A DNA stretch of 64,000 bases, taken from contig NZ_DS264356.1 in the NCBI RefSeq assembly GCF_000153925.1, forward strand, positions 187,027 to 251,026, read 5' to 3'. This document shows positions 17,757-27,509 of this stretch, one piece after another. Position 1 is the stretch's first letter. Each line of letters opens with the position of its first letter. The notes beneath the pieces were generated by a model that was not told the origin of the DNA, did not search any database, and worked only from the letters and a program-made list of their open reading frames with translations. The DNA is from [Ruminococcus] torques ATCC 27756. Its GTDB lineage: Bacteria; Bacillota; Clostridia; Lachnospirales; Lachnospiraceae. The position numbers were made by a program, and so were the translations under genes.

Positions 17757-18604
17757 CCTTTCCGCAAGAAAAACCGCTTTGACTCGGCATTTCTATACTG
17801 AATCTGACTAAGACGCTTTCTCAATTCTTCCCTTGTAATCCCTCTGTCAAGCTGACCGCCCATAGCTACGGAAACAAGACCTGTTTCCTCCGACACCGCG
17901 ATTACAAGAGCATCACATACCTCACTCATTCCCAAAGCCGCCCTGTGCCTCGTTCCGAGATCTTTGCTGATGCGCATATTATCAGAAAGAGGAAGGTAAC
18001 ATGTAGCCGAAGTAATCCGGTCTCCTCGTATAATAATCGCTCCGTCATGAAGCGGTGTATTATGTTCAAATATATTGATCAAAACCTGAGGTGACACCTT
18101 ACAGTCCAATTCAATTCCGGTCATTTCATATTCTGTAAGCTGAATCGCCTGCTCTACTACGATCAAGGCTCCTGTACATACTTTTCCCATTTCAAAACAT
18201 GCCGTCACTATACCTTCTGCTGTCTGATCAGAAAAACGTTCATTCTCTCTGTTTTTATCAAACGGATTAATATTGCTAAGCAGGTTTTTCTCTCCGAGTT
18301 TTTCAAGCGCACGACGCAGTTCCGGCTGAAACACCACTACAGCCGCAATAGCCAGTACGTTGATCGACTGCGCCGCCAAATACAAAATCGTATGCATCTG
18401 AAAAATCCATGCCAAAAGAATAAATACCCCCAGCATAATAATTCCTCTAAGAAGCATCCACGCTTTTGTATTCTTGATCCAAAGCATGATCTCATACACG
18501 ATTACGGCAACGATCAGTATTTCGATCACATCTTTAATATGGATGTTAGGAAAATACATTCCATTTGTATAATTGTCTAAAATACTTTTTATCCAATCTA
18601 ACAT
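17741..18604 (-). CDS. cdaA: Diadenylate cyclase CdaA
   Basis: 287 residues: three N-terminal membrane helices (about 24-42, 49-66, 73-94), then the DAC/DisA_N catalytic domain. The two diagnostic motifs are visible: HDGAIII (about residues 185-191) and GTRHRAALG (about 216-224). The enzyme condenses two ATP into c-di-AMP, a second messenger for potassium, osmotic and wall homeostasis. It is translationally coupled to the YbbR gene. The usual third member, glmM, is not in the window. Confidence 0.95.
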   Translation of the reverse strand: MLDWIKSILDNYTNGMYFPNIHIKDVIEILIVAVIVYEIMLWIKNTKAWMLLRGIIMLGVFILLAWIFQMHTILYLAAQSINVLAIAAVVVFQPELRRALEKLGEKNLLSNINPFDKNRENERFSDQTAEGIVTACFEMGKVCTGALIVVEQAIQLTEYEMTGIELDCKVSPQVLINIFEHNTPLHDGAIIIRGDRITSATCYLPLSDNMRISKDLGTRHRAALGMSEVCDALVIAVSEETGLVSVAMGGQLDRGITREELRKRLSQIQYRNAESKRFFLRKGWRRK

Positions 18605-18636
18605 ACCGTAATCACCACCTTACCGTTTACTTCGAT

Positions 18637-19695
18637 TTACTCCGGTCTTTGTTTTTCCAAACCGAGTTCTTTACTCAAACTTCTTGTCAAAAGAATATCA
18701 TCCGCATCATTCTCTGTATTTATATTGTTCAAATCCGCATCTTCTCTGATCACCGTCGTTTCCTGAGGCTGGTTTTCAGTAATCCGTTTTACCTTCTTTT
18801 CCGGAACGGCTACTCCGACTTTAGGAACGGCTTTTACATAATAATAGTATTCATCATCCTCAAACTGGATATTCTCCGTACGAGAATAATCTACGGAAAA
18901 GAAAAGAAGTTCCAGCACAAGTCCTGTCACCGCGCCAAGAACCGCGCTCAATATAATTTCTATATAAGATATATTTGTACTTAATACAATATTACCTGCC
19001 GCTGAAACAACAACCGTTACTGCCGCTCCCGCTGCCGACGCAATTTTCCAAGAATGATCCACACCTCTTGTACGGACAAAATTCACAACAAGAATTCCTA
19101 TCGTCACTGCCATGACCATAAGCCACATTTCTTTACTTGCAAGCACTTGCTTTGTAAAACTCATCAAATTAGCCGCTATACCGGATGCATCTGCCTCCTT
19201 TAGCGCTGCCGCGGATACTTTCACATAATCTGTCATATAATAGGTGATAATTCCGCATGATGCAGGAACAATCCACACCGGCGATCCAAGCAGACCGAAT
19301 GCAATCGGGATTACAAACGGGATTTTCAAACTAAACGCAAGTCCCGAAATCAACACAAGCCATGCTTTTTTCGGGGTAAAACGAAAATAGAAAATATACA
19401 TTAAAATAAAAATGACGAGCGCCACAAGCGCAATCGGAAGCGACAACGCATAAAAATGTGCGAGTATCAATGCTGTCGCCGCTAAAACGGTAATTGTCAT
19501 CGGAAGAAATGTACAGATCACTGCCAATCCCAATGTGCAAAAAACTGAAGATGCCGGCTTCATAAAACCTATGTTAGAGTTGATAACCCAAAACAAAACC
19601 AGCCCTGTCACAAACTGCAGCCCTTTTTGAATATAAATTGAATATAACGCATATATTCTCTGCAGCTTTTCTCTCCAAACAAGCAATGTACTCAT
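18637..19695 (-). CDS. Multi-pass membrane protein of unknown function
   Basis: 352 residues. About eight hydrophobic segments lie between residues 18 and 265, followed by a ~90-residue soluble tail rich in charged residues (TENIQFEDDEYYYYVKAVPKVGVAVPEKKVKRI) ending near LTRSLSKELGLEKQRPE. I recognise no catalytic motif. It starts 2 bp after the stop of the gene upstream (19698) with SD GAAGGAG and lies 32 bp before cdaA. It is therefore part of the cdaA operon and may relate to envelope or c-di-AMP physiology by position only. Confidence 0.8.
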   Translation of the reverse strand: MSTLLVWREKLQRIYALYSIYIQKGLQFVTGLVLFWVINSNIGFMKPASSVFCTLGLAVICTFLPMTITVLAATALILAHFYALSLPIALVALVIFILMYIFYFRFTPKKAWLVLISGLAFSLKIPFVIPIAFGLLGSPVWIVPASCGIITYYMTDYVKVSAAALKEADASGIAANLMSFTKQVLASKEMWLMVMAVTIGILVVNFVRTRGVDHSWKIASAAGAAVTVVVSAAGNIVLSTNISYIEIILSAVLGAVTGLVLELLFFSVDYSRTENIQFEDDEYYYYVKAVPKVGVAVPEKKVKRITENQPQETTVIREDADLNNINTENDADDILLTRSLSKELGLEKQRPE

Positions 19696-19697
19696 GA

Positions 19698-20096
19698 TTA
19701 ATTTATCTCCTTCTTATTGTTGATCTTCTCGATTCTGGAAAGGTCTCTCAGATACTTTTTCACTCTCTGTTTTGCCTTGATATGCTTATTTTTATAAAAG
19801 CTTCCCGCACCGATTCCATATGCTATCAGCAGCGACACATAAGCGCCTATCGCCACCGCGGCAAAAACAAATAACTTTGCAAGCGTGATGCCTTCCATCG
19901 CAGCCTCTCCCCAACCGAGAAACAGCACTGCAACCGCCAATCCATAACCGACTGTGATCCAAATAAGCGTGACCCATGTATTTAAACTCGAATAATCTTT
20001 CTTATAATAGCTGCTGATCTTAAAATCTTCTTCTCCATAGTTTTTTTCATAAATAGCAGCCCGAGTCATCAAACGTATTTTCCTCTTATCTAACAT
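19698..20096 (-). CDS. Small two-helix membrane protein, unknown function
   Basis: About 132 residues from ATG 20096 (MLDKRKIRLMTRAAIYEKNYG), with AGGAGGA some 13 bp upstream; an upstream ATG at 20135 has no Shine-Dalgarno. A soluble ~40-residue head is followed by two membrane segments (about residues 45-67 and 74-97) and a basic cytoplasmic tail (KNKHIKAKQRVKKYLRDLSRIEKINNKKEIN). It is the promoter-proximal visible gene of the cdaA-ybbR operon. No function is recognised. Confidence 0.75.
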   Translation of the reverse strand: MLDKRKIRLMTRAAIYEKNYGEEDFKISSYYKKDYSSLNTWVTLIWITVGYGLAVAVLFLGWGEAAMEGITLAKLFVFAAVAIGAYVSLLIAYGIGAGSFYKNKHIKAKQRVKKYLRDLSRIEKINNKKEIN

Positions 20097-20192
20097 GACG
20101 TCTTCCCGTCCTCCTATGTATTTTCCGAAATCCATATACTATATTCCAAATACGGTAAATAATTACATATGTATGATTATTATATCATATAT

Positions 20193-20879
20193 TTAAATAC
20201 CTTGTCCAATGCTTATAGTCAAAAAGTACACATTTTGCGCCCCTGCCTTTTTTAATATTTTTGCTGCCTGCTCTACTGTCGCTCCCGTTGTATAAATATC
20301 GTCGATCAGAAGCACATTCGCCACAGGTTTCCATCTTTCTGACAAAGCAAATGCATCCCTTAGATTTCCCATTCGTTCCTGCCTGTCCAACTTTTTCTGC
20401 GCCGTCGTTTTTTTCACTCGAAACAAAGCATCTGACACTAGAGACACTCCTGTCTTTTCCGACAAACATTTTGCTATAATCTCCGCCTGATTATACCCTC
20501 TTTTTCTCTTTCGAGATTTGTGCAGAGGAATGGGGATAATTTCCTCAATTCCCCATTTTATAACTTGATCTTTATAAGCTTGTGCCATTTCTGCCGCAAA
20601 CAATTCTCCCCAACTGCGCTTATTATTATATTTGAATTTATATATCGCCGTTGATACCGGTTCTTTATGAAGCCACAAACTTCGCCCCTGGGTAATATGC
20701 GATGTTCTTTTTGCACAATCCGAACAATATTCTTTATATTCATCTTTTATCGGCTTCCCACATCTCATACATCTTGGCTGTCTGACGTATATAATCTTCT
20801 TTTTACACTCCGCGCAAACCCCTTCCGGCGAAATTTCCCCGCAGAAAGGGCATACTTTCGGATATAGCAGATTTAAAAT
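20193..20879 (-). CDS. comF: ComF-family phosphoribosyltransferase-like protein
   Basis: The first ATG is at 20768, but the frame upstream continues sensibly with LNLLYPKVCPFCGE and GVCAECKKKIIY, then RCMRCGKP. These are the paired Cys-x2-Cys zinc ribbons that open ComF proteins. The likely start is therefore a non-ATG codon overlapping the recD2 stop, perhaps ATT at 20877-20879; that start is uncertain. The C-terminal part has the PRT motif VLLIDDIYTTGATVEQA. The family is linked to competence and DNA uptake and processing. Position directly after recD2, with overlap, suggests translational coupling. Confidence 0.8.
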   Translation of the reverse strand: MLNLLYPKVCPFCGEISPEGVCAECKKKIIYVRQPRCMRCGKPIKDEYKEYCSDCAKRTSHITQGRSLWLHKEPVSTAIYKFKYNNKRSWGELFAAEMAQAYKDQVIKWGIEEIIPIPLHKSRKRKRGYNQAEIIAKCLSEKTGVSLVSDALFRVKKTTAQKKLDRQERMGNLRDAFALSERWKPVANVLLIDDIYTTGATVEQAAKILKKAGAQNVYFLTISIGQGI

Positions 20880-23101
20880 TCTTGTATACGTTCCGCCAAA
20901 CTTGTATACCGCGCCTGTTCGTTTTTGTTTTGTATCATTTCCTGAAATACTGCCTCACTCCCTACAATCGTCAAACATTTTTTTGCCCTTGTCACCGCAG
21001 TATACAACAGATTCCGGTTATAAAGAAGCTTCGGGCCCGGCAAAAGAGGAATGATAACTGCCGGATATTCGCTCCCCTGTGACTTATGTACGGTAATTGC
21101 ATATGCCAGTTCCAGTTCTTCTGTCATATCAAACCCATATTTTACTTTTCGAGATTCGTCAAATTCTACCTCTATCGTTTCCGTATACTCGTTAATCTCT
21201 GTAATCACTCCCATATCTCCGTTAAACACACCGGTTCCTTTGTCTACCGTCAGACCGAATTTTGTAGATACTTCCCACTCGATTTGATAATTATTTTTAA
21301 TCTGCATTACTTTATCGCCTTCTCTGAACAGCCTGCCGTTAATCTCACGCTGCGCCTTTTTCGGTTCTTCCGGATTCAAGTATTTCTGAAGGATTTCATT
21401 TAAACGTTCTACCCCAAGAAGTCCTTTTCTCGTCGGCGTCATAACTTGGATCTCGTTTTGATCTGCCCCTACATACTTCGGAAGCTTTTTCTGGATAAGC
21501 ATGATCACAATACCTATGATCGTATCTGCATCCTGTCTTCGTAAGAAGAAAAAATCTCTGCTCTTATTATCGGGAATAACCGGCTCTCCTGCATTGATTT
21601 TATGTGCATTTACTATAATATCACTTTCTCCTGCCTGACGAAAAATACGAGTCAGTGTCACAACAGGAAACCGATGCGATGCAATGATATCTTTCAATAC
21701 GCTTCCCGGTCCCACAGACGGAAGTTGGTCTACGTCTCCTACAAGTATCAGTCTTGTCCCCGGTATAACTGCAGACAAAAGCGCATGCATCAATGTCAGA
21801 TCAACCATAGACATTTCATCAATAATAATCACATCCGCTTCAAGGGGATTCTGCCGATTTCTTAAAAATCCTCCCGAATTTTCCGCTTCTTCGGGATTTA
21901 CATTCACTTCCAAAAGACGATGGATCGTCTGCGCCTCATATCCGGTAGCTTCTGTCATTCTCTTTGTCGCCCTTCCGGTTGGCGCTGCTAAAAGAATGCT
22001 CATCCCTTCGCTCTCAAAAAAACGGATCATTGTATTAATTGTCGTTGTTTTTCCCGTTCCCGGTCCTCCGGTCAACACAAGCAAACCGTGTTTGATCGAC
22101 TCAATCACCGCTGTATGCTGCTTAGGATCCAATTTGATCTCTTCTGCCCGCTCCACTTTACAGAGCCGTCTTTCCATCATTTCCTCCGGCATATCACAAT
22201 TTATATTCAAATCATGAAGCATTTTCGCCGTATTCAATTCCATATAATAATAATGTGCCGGGTAAATCCTGATTTCATTTTCATTTTTGTTTTCATTGAC
22301 ACATTCTTTCATAACCACTTTTTTCTCAATGCACAGATCCATCACATGCTTTTCTATATCGTCAATCTCCACTTCCAAAAGCGTTCTTGCACGACGTAAA
22401 AGTTCCTCCTGAGGAAGATAGATATGCCCTTCTCCTACTGCCTGCTGCAATGTATAAAACAGTCCGCTTTTAATCCGGTAATCGGAATCTGTATGGATTC
22501 CGATGCGTGCCGCAATCTCATCTGCGGTACGAAATCCGATCCCCTCAATATTATCCGCAAGTTCATACGGATTTTCTTCCATCACTTTGTATACACGCAT
22601 ACCATAATGATTATATATCTTTGCTGCCAATTTCGCAGAAATTCCATACTTTTGAAGATAGATCATTGCCTTTCGCAAATCCTTTTTATCTTCTAACTGT
22701 GATGAAATCTCTCTTGCTTTACGCTCGCTGATTCCTTTGATTTCGGCAAGACGCTCCGGTTCTTCTTCTATGATACGAAAAGTATCTTCTTTAAACTTCC
22801 TGACAATACGTCCCGCCAGAGCCGCCCCGATTCCTTTAACGGCTCCCGATCCAAGATACCGTTCTATGGATACGAGATCTTCCGGTTCTTTCACAACGTG
22901 AGACATTACCTTCAACTGATTTCCATACACACTATGAGTCACATACTCCCCCGTTATTTCCAACAGTTCCCCTTCTGTAATGTAATTAAAATTCCCCACA
23001 CAGGTCACTTCTCCGTCATCATTTTCCAAATGAAACACTGTATATCCGTTTTCTGCATTCCGAAACACAATGTGACCTACATATCCCGTAACTTTTTCCA
23101 C
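20873..23101 (-). CDS. recD2: RecD2-type 5'-3' DNA helicase
   Basis: 742 residues from a GTG start at 23101 with AGAGGAAAG upstream. The N-terminal OB-like and helix-hairpin-helix region (residues 1-300, e.g. GSGAVKGIGAALAGRIV) precedes the SF1B core. The core shows Walker A TGGPGTGKTT (about residues 345-354), Walker B IIIDEMSM, LVGDVDQLPSVGPG and the C-terminal YAITVHKSQGSEYP motif. This long-N-terminus form is the stand-alone RecD2, not the RecBCD subunit. It acts in replication-fork and repair processing. It shares an operon with comF. Confidence 0.93.
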   Translation of the reverse strand: MEKVTGYVGHIVFRNAENGYTVFHLENDDGEVTCVGNFNYITEGELLEITGEYVTHSVYGNQLKVMSHVVKEPEDLVSIERYLGSGAVKGIGAALAGRIVRKFKEDTFRIIEEEPERLAEIKGISERKAREISSQLEDKKDLRKAMIYLQKYGISAKLAAKIYNHYGMRVYKVMEENPYELADNIEGIGFRTADEIAARIGIHTDSDYRIKSGLFYTLQQAVGEGHIYLPQEELLRRARTLLEVEIDDIEKHVMDLCIEKKVVMKECVNENKNENEIRIYPAHYYYMELNTAKMLHDLNINCDMPEEMMERRLCKVERAEEIKLDPKQHTAVIESIKHGLLVLTGGPGTGKTTTINTMIRFFESEGMSILLAAPTGRATKRMTEATGYEAQTIHRLLEVNVNPEEAENSGGFLRNRQNPLEADVIIIDEMSMVDLTLMHALLSAVIPGTRLILVGDVDQLPSVGPGSVLKDIIASHRFPVVTLTRIFRQAGESDIIVNAHKINAGEPVIPDNKSRDFFFLRRQDADTIIGIVIMLIQKKLPKYVGADQNEIQVMTPTRKGLLGVERLNEILQKYLNPEEPKKAQREINGRLFREGDKVMQIKNNYQIEWEVSTKFGLTVDKGTGVFNGDMGVITEINEYTETIEVEFDESRKVKYGFDMTEELELAYAITVHKSQGSEYPAVIIPLLPGPKLLYNRNLLYTAVTRAKKCLTIVGSEAVFQEMIQNKNEQARYTSLAERIQEF

Positions 23102-23161
23102 AGATCTTTCCTCTTTCCGTTATTGTTTTCCACAATATTTCGCTTTATATCCACATTATAA

Positions 23162-23191
23162 CAGGGATGTGCCGTATTGCTCACATCCCTG
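23162..23191 (-). terminator. Terminator after mreB
   Basis: A perfect 10-bp stem (CAGGGATGTG / CACATCCCTG, 23162-23171 and 23182-23191). The following T-run is weak (TTATAAT). Confidence 0.6.
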
Positions 23192-23226
23192 CTCCTTCTC
23201 TCTCTTTGCCAAATCAGCTCTTCACG

Positions 23227-24216
23227 TCAGACTTCGCCCCGTCCGCTCATAAATTCAACAAATTGTCCTGTTCCGATCGCAACAACTTTCATCGGATCTT
23301 CCGCTGTCATCGTGTTAATGCCTGTCCTCTCCTCGATCAATTCCTCTAATCCGCGAAGCATAGAACCTCCGCCTGTCAAAACGATTCCACGGTCAAGTAT
23401 ATCTGCCGACAACTCCGGCGGAGTCTGCTCCAATACCGCTATCACAGCTTCAACAATCTGCCCGGTGGCTTCCCTCAAAGCCTCCTCTGTCTCCGAAGAA
23501 GTTACCGTAACAGTTTTCGGTAATCCTGTTACAAGGTTTCTTCCCCTAACCTCCATAGTCTCTTCCTCTACAAGAGGATATGTTGTTCCTATCTTTATCT
23601 TTATATCTTCCGCCGTTCTTTCACCGATCAGAAGATTATGTTTTTTACGCATATAACGGACGATTGCCTCATCAAAATCATCTCCCGCCACCTTAATCGA
23701 TGTATTCACAACAGTGCCGCCCAGTGAGATTACCGCAATATCCGCAGTACCTCCGCCGATATCTACAATCATATTCCCACATGGCTTTGCAATATCAATT
23801 CCCGCGCCAATCGCGGCCGCTACAGGCTCTTCAATCAAGTGCACTTCCCGCGCACCTGCCGCATAAGTAGCCTCTTCTACCGCTTTCTTTTCCACTTCTG
23901 TGACACCACTGGGCACACAGATACTAATACGCGGTTTTTTGAATGTTCTCTTACCAAGCGACTTTCGGACAAAATATTTGATCATCTTTTCTGTCACTGT
24001 ATAATCCGAAATCACGCCCTGCCTGAGAGGACGAACCGCAACGATATTCCCAGGCGTCCTTCCGAGCATCAGTCTCGCTTCTTCCCCGATCGCTTTGATT
24101 ACATTCGTATCTCTGTCAAACGCGACAACTGATGGTTCTTTCAAAACGACTCCTTTGCCGCGGACATAGACAAGCACACTGGCTGTTCCCAGATCTATTC
24201 CGATATCTACCGACAT
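23227..24216 (-). CDS. mreB: MreB/Mbl-family rod-shape actin homologue
   Basis: 329 residues with the full actin-like ATPase set: phosphate-1 IGIDLGTASVLV at the N-terminus, phosphate-2 NMIVDIGGGTADIAVISLGG near residue 155 and the adenosine motif GIVLTGGGSMLRGL near 285. It polymerises under the membrane and directs lateral wall synthesis. It is a lone gene without mreCD, which favours an Mbl/MreBH-type paralogue. The start ATG 24216 has AGGGAGAATGG upstream. Confidence 0.92.
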   Translation of the reverse strand: MSVDIGIDLGTASVLVYVRGKGVVLKEPSVVAFDRDTNVIKAIGEEARLMLGRTPGNIVAVRPLRQGVISDYTVTEKMIKYFVRKSLGKRTFKKPRISICVPSGVTEVEKKAVEEATYAAGAREVHLIEEPVAAAIGAGIDIAKPCGNMIVDIGGGTADIAVISLGGTVVNTSIKVAGDDFDEAIVRYMRKKHNLLIGERTAEDIKIKIGTTYPLVEEETMEVRGRNLVTGLPKTVTVTSSETEEALREATGQIVEAVIAVLEQTPPELSADILDRGIVLTGGGSMLRGLEELIEERTGINTMTAEDPMKVVAIGTGQFVEFMSGRGEV

Positions 24217-24444
24217 ATTCCATTCTCCCTTCTAAATCTTTATACTCTTTTCCCGCTGACATCTCCTCAAAAACGAAAATGTCTGTATCTCTCCCCAAAC
24301 AGGTCTTATCATTCACATATTTCCAGACCGGATGATACCCCTGCATCCAATCTGCATTCTTTAGTATAATCGACTCAACAAAAAATGAAAACCCTTTTTT
24401 TTAATTACATGATACTTTTTACAACTTTTTTATAATTTTTATTG
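24217..24444. other. Upstream region of mreB, no gene seen
   Basis: The mreB leader and presumed promoter. It contains AT-rich runs (24388-24445) and no ORF that looks coding. Confidence 0.4.
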
Positions 24445-24606
24445 TAACAGTTCAGCCCTACAGTGTACGGAAAGCACAAAACATGCTCTCATGTTTTCGC
24501 TAACGGACATCTGTATGCGACAAGCGCACATTTATGAGCGAAACAGTGGCGCCGGCCACAATAAGCACACAGCGTGATTTTATGAATGGCGCAGACTGAA
24601 CTGTTA
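24445..24606. repeat. Structured intergenic element with 11-bp terminal inverted repeats
   Basis: TAACAGTTCAG (24445-24455) and its exact reverse complement (24596-24606) bound a 162-bp segment that holds further hairpins. These are CATG-CTCT-CATG (24482-24493), TTTCGCT/AGCGAAA (24495-24501 and 24537-24543) and the GC-rich GTGGCGCCGGCCAC (24546-24559). It sits 23 bp past the uvrA stop. It looks like a MITE-like or structured-RNA repeat; no second copy was found in this window. Confidence 0.55.
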
Positions 24607-24628
24607 TTTTTTATAACTACAGTGTTTT

Positions 24629-27466
24629 CTACAGCATCTTCTTTATATACTTCCCTGTATAGGAATTTTCATTCTCTGCCACATCTTCCGGTGTTCCGTG
24701 TGCAACGACCGTACCACCGCGTTCTCCGCCTTCCGGACCGATATCAATAATGTAATCTGCTGTTTTTATAACATCCAGATTGTGTTCGATTACAATAACC
24801 GTATTTCCGTCATCTGTCAGACGCCGCAAGATCTCCGTCAATTTATGCACATCCGCAAAATGAAGTCCTGTCGTCGGCTCATCCAAAATATACACAGTTT
24901 TTCCTGTACTCCGTTTACTAAGTTCCGTTGCCAGCTTAATGCGCTGTGCTTCACCTCCGGACAATTCTGTAGAAGGCTGTCCGAGACGGATATAAGAAAG
25001 ACCTACATCGTTCAATGTCTCTATCTTGCGCCTGATACTCGGAACATGAGCAAAAAATTCCAACGCCTCTTCCACTGTCATGTTGAGAATATCATAAATC
25101 GTTTTCCCTTTATATTTTACTTCCAAAGTCTCTCGATTATATCGCTTTCCCCCGCAAACTTCACACGGAACATATACATCAGGCAAAAAATGCATTTCGA
25201 TTTTAAGAATGCCGTCTCCCGAGCACGCCTCGCAGCGTCCGCCTTTCACATTAAAACTAAACCGCCCTTTCTTATATCCGCGCGCTTTTGCATCCGGAGT
25301 TGCCGCAAACAAATCTCTTATCAGATCAAACACACCTGTATAGGTTGCCGGATTTGACCTTGGGGTTCGCCCGATCGGCGACTGATCGATATCAATCACC
25401 TTATCTACCTGATCTAACCCTTCTATTTTTTTATGTTTTCCCGGAATTGTTCTCGCGCGATTCAAATCACGTGCAAGCCTTTTATACAAAATTTCATTTA
25501 CAAGAGAGCTTTTTCCCGAACCTGAAACTCCGGTAACACAAGTCATAACTCCAAGAGGAAATGACACATCGATATTTTTCAAGTTGTTTTCCCGGGCGCC
25601 GACCACCTTCAACCATCCCTTAGGCTGTCTGCGCTCTTGCGGAACCGGAATTTTGATCCTTCCCGATAAGTATGCGCCTGTAATCGAATTTTCATTTTTC
25701 ATGATCTCTTTCGCATTTCCGACGGCAACAACCTCGCCTCCGTGTTCTCCCGCTCCCGGTCCTATATCTACAATATAATCCGCCTCCATCATTGTATCTT
25801 CGTCATGCTCTACGACTATCAGCGTATTTCCCAGATCACGAAGATGCTTTAATGTTGCAAGAAGCTTGTCATTATCCCGCTGATGAAGTCCTATACTTGG
25901 CTCATCCAAAATATATGCTACTCCCACAAGACCCGATCCGATCTGCGTTGCCAGACGTATTCTCTGCGCCTCACCGCCTGAAAGTGTTCCGGTAGCGCGG
26001 GCCAACGTCAAGTAATCAAGTCCCACATCCATAAGAAATTTGATCCGAGCTCTGATTTCTTTCAAAATCTGCCCTCCGATGAGCATCTGTGTTTCTCCTA
26101 ATACAAGCTCTTCAAGAAAATTTTGCAATTTTCCGATAGACATCGACGTTACTTCTGCAATATTTTTTTCTCCGACGGTTACCGCCAAAGCTCCCGGTTT
26201 CAGACGTTGCCCGTGGCATGCCGAACACGGAGTTATGTTCATAAATGTCTCATATTCGGCTTTCATCGTCTCCGAACCGGTTTCTTTATATCTGCGCTCT
26301 ACGTTTTTAATCAACCCTTCAAACGCAACATCATAAACGCCTTCGCCTCTCTGGCCTTTATAAAATACTTTCACCTCTTTCCCGTTTGTGCCATGAAGAA
26401 TAATATCATGAATCTTCTTCGGATATTTTTCAAACGGTGTGTCCAGATCAAATTGATACTCTCTGCACAGCGCCTGAAGTATCGCATGAGTAAAACTTGA
26501 TTTGTCTGTACAAGACTGCCACCCTAATACCGCTATTGCACCTTCATTAATCGACAATGACGGATCCGGAATCATCAAATCCTCTGAAAACTCCATCTTA
26601 TATCCTAATCCATAACATGTCGGACATGCCCCAAAGGGATTATTAAATGAAAAACTTCTTGGTTCGATCTCTTCGATACTGATCCCACAATCCGGACAGG
26701 AAAAGCTCTGACTGAAATTCAACATCTCCCCGCCGATCACATCTACACTGAGCAAACCTTCCGATAAATGCAGAACACTTTCCACAGAATCTGTTAACCT
26801 CTTCTCAATCCCCTGTTTTACGATCAATCGGTCAACAATAATCTCAATATTATGTTTCAAGTTCTTGTCAAGAATAATCTCTTCCGTCAATTCGTACATA
26901 TTTCCGTCTACACGTACACGCACATATCCGCTTTTCTTTGCTTTTTCCAATAATTTTGCATGTGTTCCTTTCCGGCCTCTTACGACCGGAGCAAGAAGCT
27001 GGATTTTCGTTCCTTCCGGCATTGACATAATTCGATCAACCATCTGATCGACTGTTTGCTTTGAAATTGCTTTTCCACATTTAGGACAATGAGGAATTCC
27101 GACTCTTGCATATAAAAGTCTGAAATAATCATAAATTTCAGTCACTGTTCCGACCGTAGATCTCGGATTGTGATTTGTCGACTTTTGATCAATGGAAATT
27201 GCAGGCGACAGTCCCTCTATGCTTTCCACATCCGGTTTCTCCATTTGCCCCAAAAACTGTCTTGCATAGGAAGATAATGATTCCATATATCTTCTCTGCC
27301 CTTCTGCATAAATCGTATCAAACGCGAGGGAAGATTTGCCCGAACCGCTCAATCCTGTAAGTACAACAAGTTCGTTCCGGGGAATGTCCACATCTATATT
27401 TTTAAGATTATTCTCATTCGCTCCCCTTATTTTGATATATTTCCGAACATCCATTTTCGTACTCAT
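24629..27466 (-). CDS. uvrA: Excinuclease ABC subunit A
   Basis: 945 residues, full UvrA length. Two ABC modules are seen: Walker [11 protein letters not shown] (about residue 35) and [10 protein letters not shown] (about 645), and two signatures [14 protein letters not shown] and [14 protein letters not shown]. Zinc-finger cysteines appear in [13 protein letters not shown] and [12 protein letters not shown], and in CEACSGDG with [10 protein letters not shown]. UvrA scans DNA for bulky damage and loads UvrB in nucleotide excision repair. It lies 43 bp downstream of uvrB, forming the uvrBA operon usual in Firmicutes. Confidence 0.98.
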   Translation of the reverse strand: MSTKMDVRKYIKIRGANENNLKNIDVDIPRNELVVLTGLSGSGKSSLAFDTIYAEGQRRYMESLSSYARQFLGQMEKPDVESIEGLSPAISIDQKSTNHNPRSTVGTVTEIYDYFRLLYARVGIPHCPKCGKAISKQTVDQMVDRIMSMPEGTKIQLLAPVVRGRKGTHAKLLEKAKKSGYVRVRVDGNMYELTEEIILDKNLKHNIEIIVDRLIVKQGIEKRLTDSVESVLHLSEGLLSVDVIGGEMLNFSQSFSCPDCGISIEEIEPRSFSFNNPFGACPTCYGLGYKMEFSEDLMIPDPSLSINEGAIAVLGWQSCTDKSSFTHAILQALCREYQFDLDTPFEKYPKKIHDIILHGTNGKEVKVFYKGQRGEGVYDVAFEGLIKNVERRYKETGSETMKAEYETFMNITPCSACHGQRLKPGALAVTVGEKNIAEVTSMSIGKLQNFLEELVLGETQMLIGGQILKEIRARIKFLMDVGLDYLTLARATGTLSGGEAQRIRLATQIGSGLVGVAYILDEPSIGLHQRDNDKLLATLKHLRDLGNTLIVVEHDEDTMMEADYIVDIGPGAGEHGGEVVAVGNAKEIMKNENSITGAYLSGRIKIPVPQERRQPKGWLKVVGARENNLKNIDVSFPLGVMTCVTGVSGSGKSSLVNEILYKRLARDLNRARTIPGKHKKIEGLDQVDKVIDIDQSPIGRTPRSNPATYTGVFDLIRDLFAATPDAKARGYKKGRFSFNVKGGRCEACSGDGILKIEMHFLPDVYVPCEVCGGKRYNRETLEVKYKGKTIYDILNMTVEEALEFFAHVPSIRRKIETLNDVGLSYIRLGQPSTELSGGEAQRIKLATELSKRSTGKTVYILDEPTTGLHFADVHKLTEILRRLTDDGNTVIVIEHNLDVIKTADYIIDIGPEGGERGGTVVAHGTPEDVAENENSYTGKYIKKML

Positions 27467-27509
27467 AATCCGTCTTTTTCCTCCCTGTAGTCATATTTTA
27501 TTTTGTATT

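Noticed and set aside
24378..24444. Riboswitch upstream of mreB
   Set aside because: AT-rich run without a recognisable aptamer fold.
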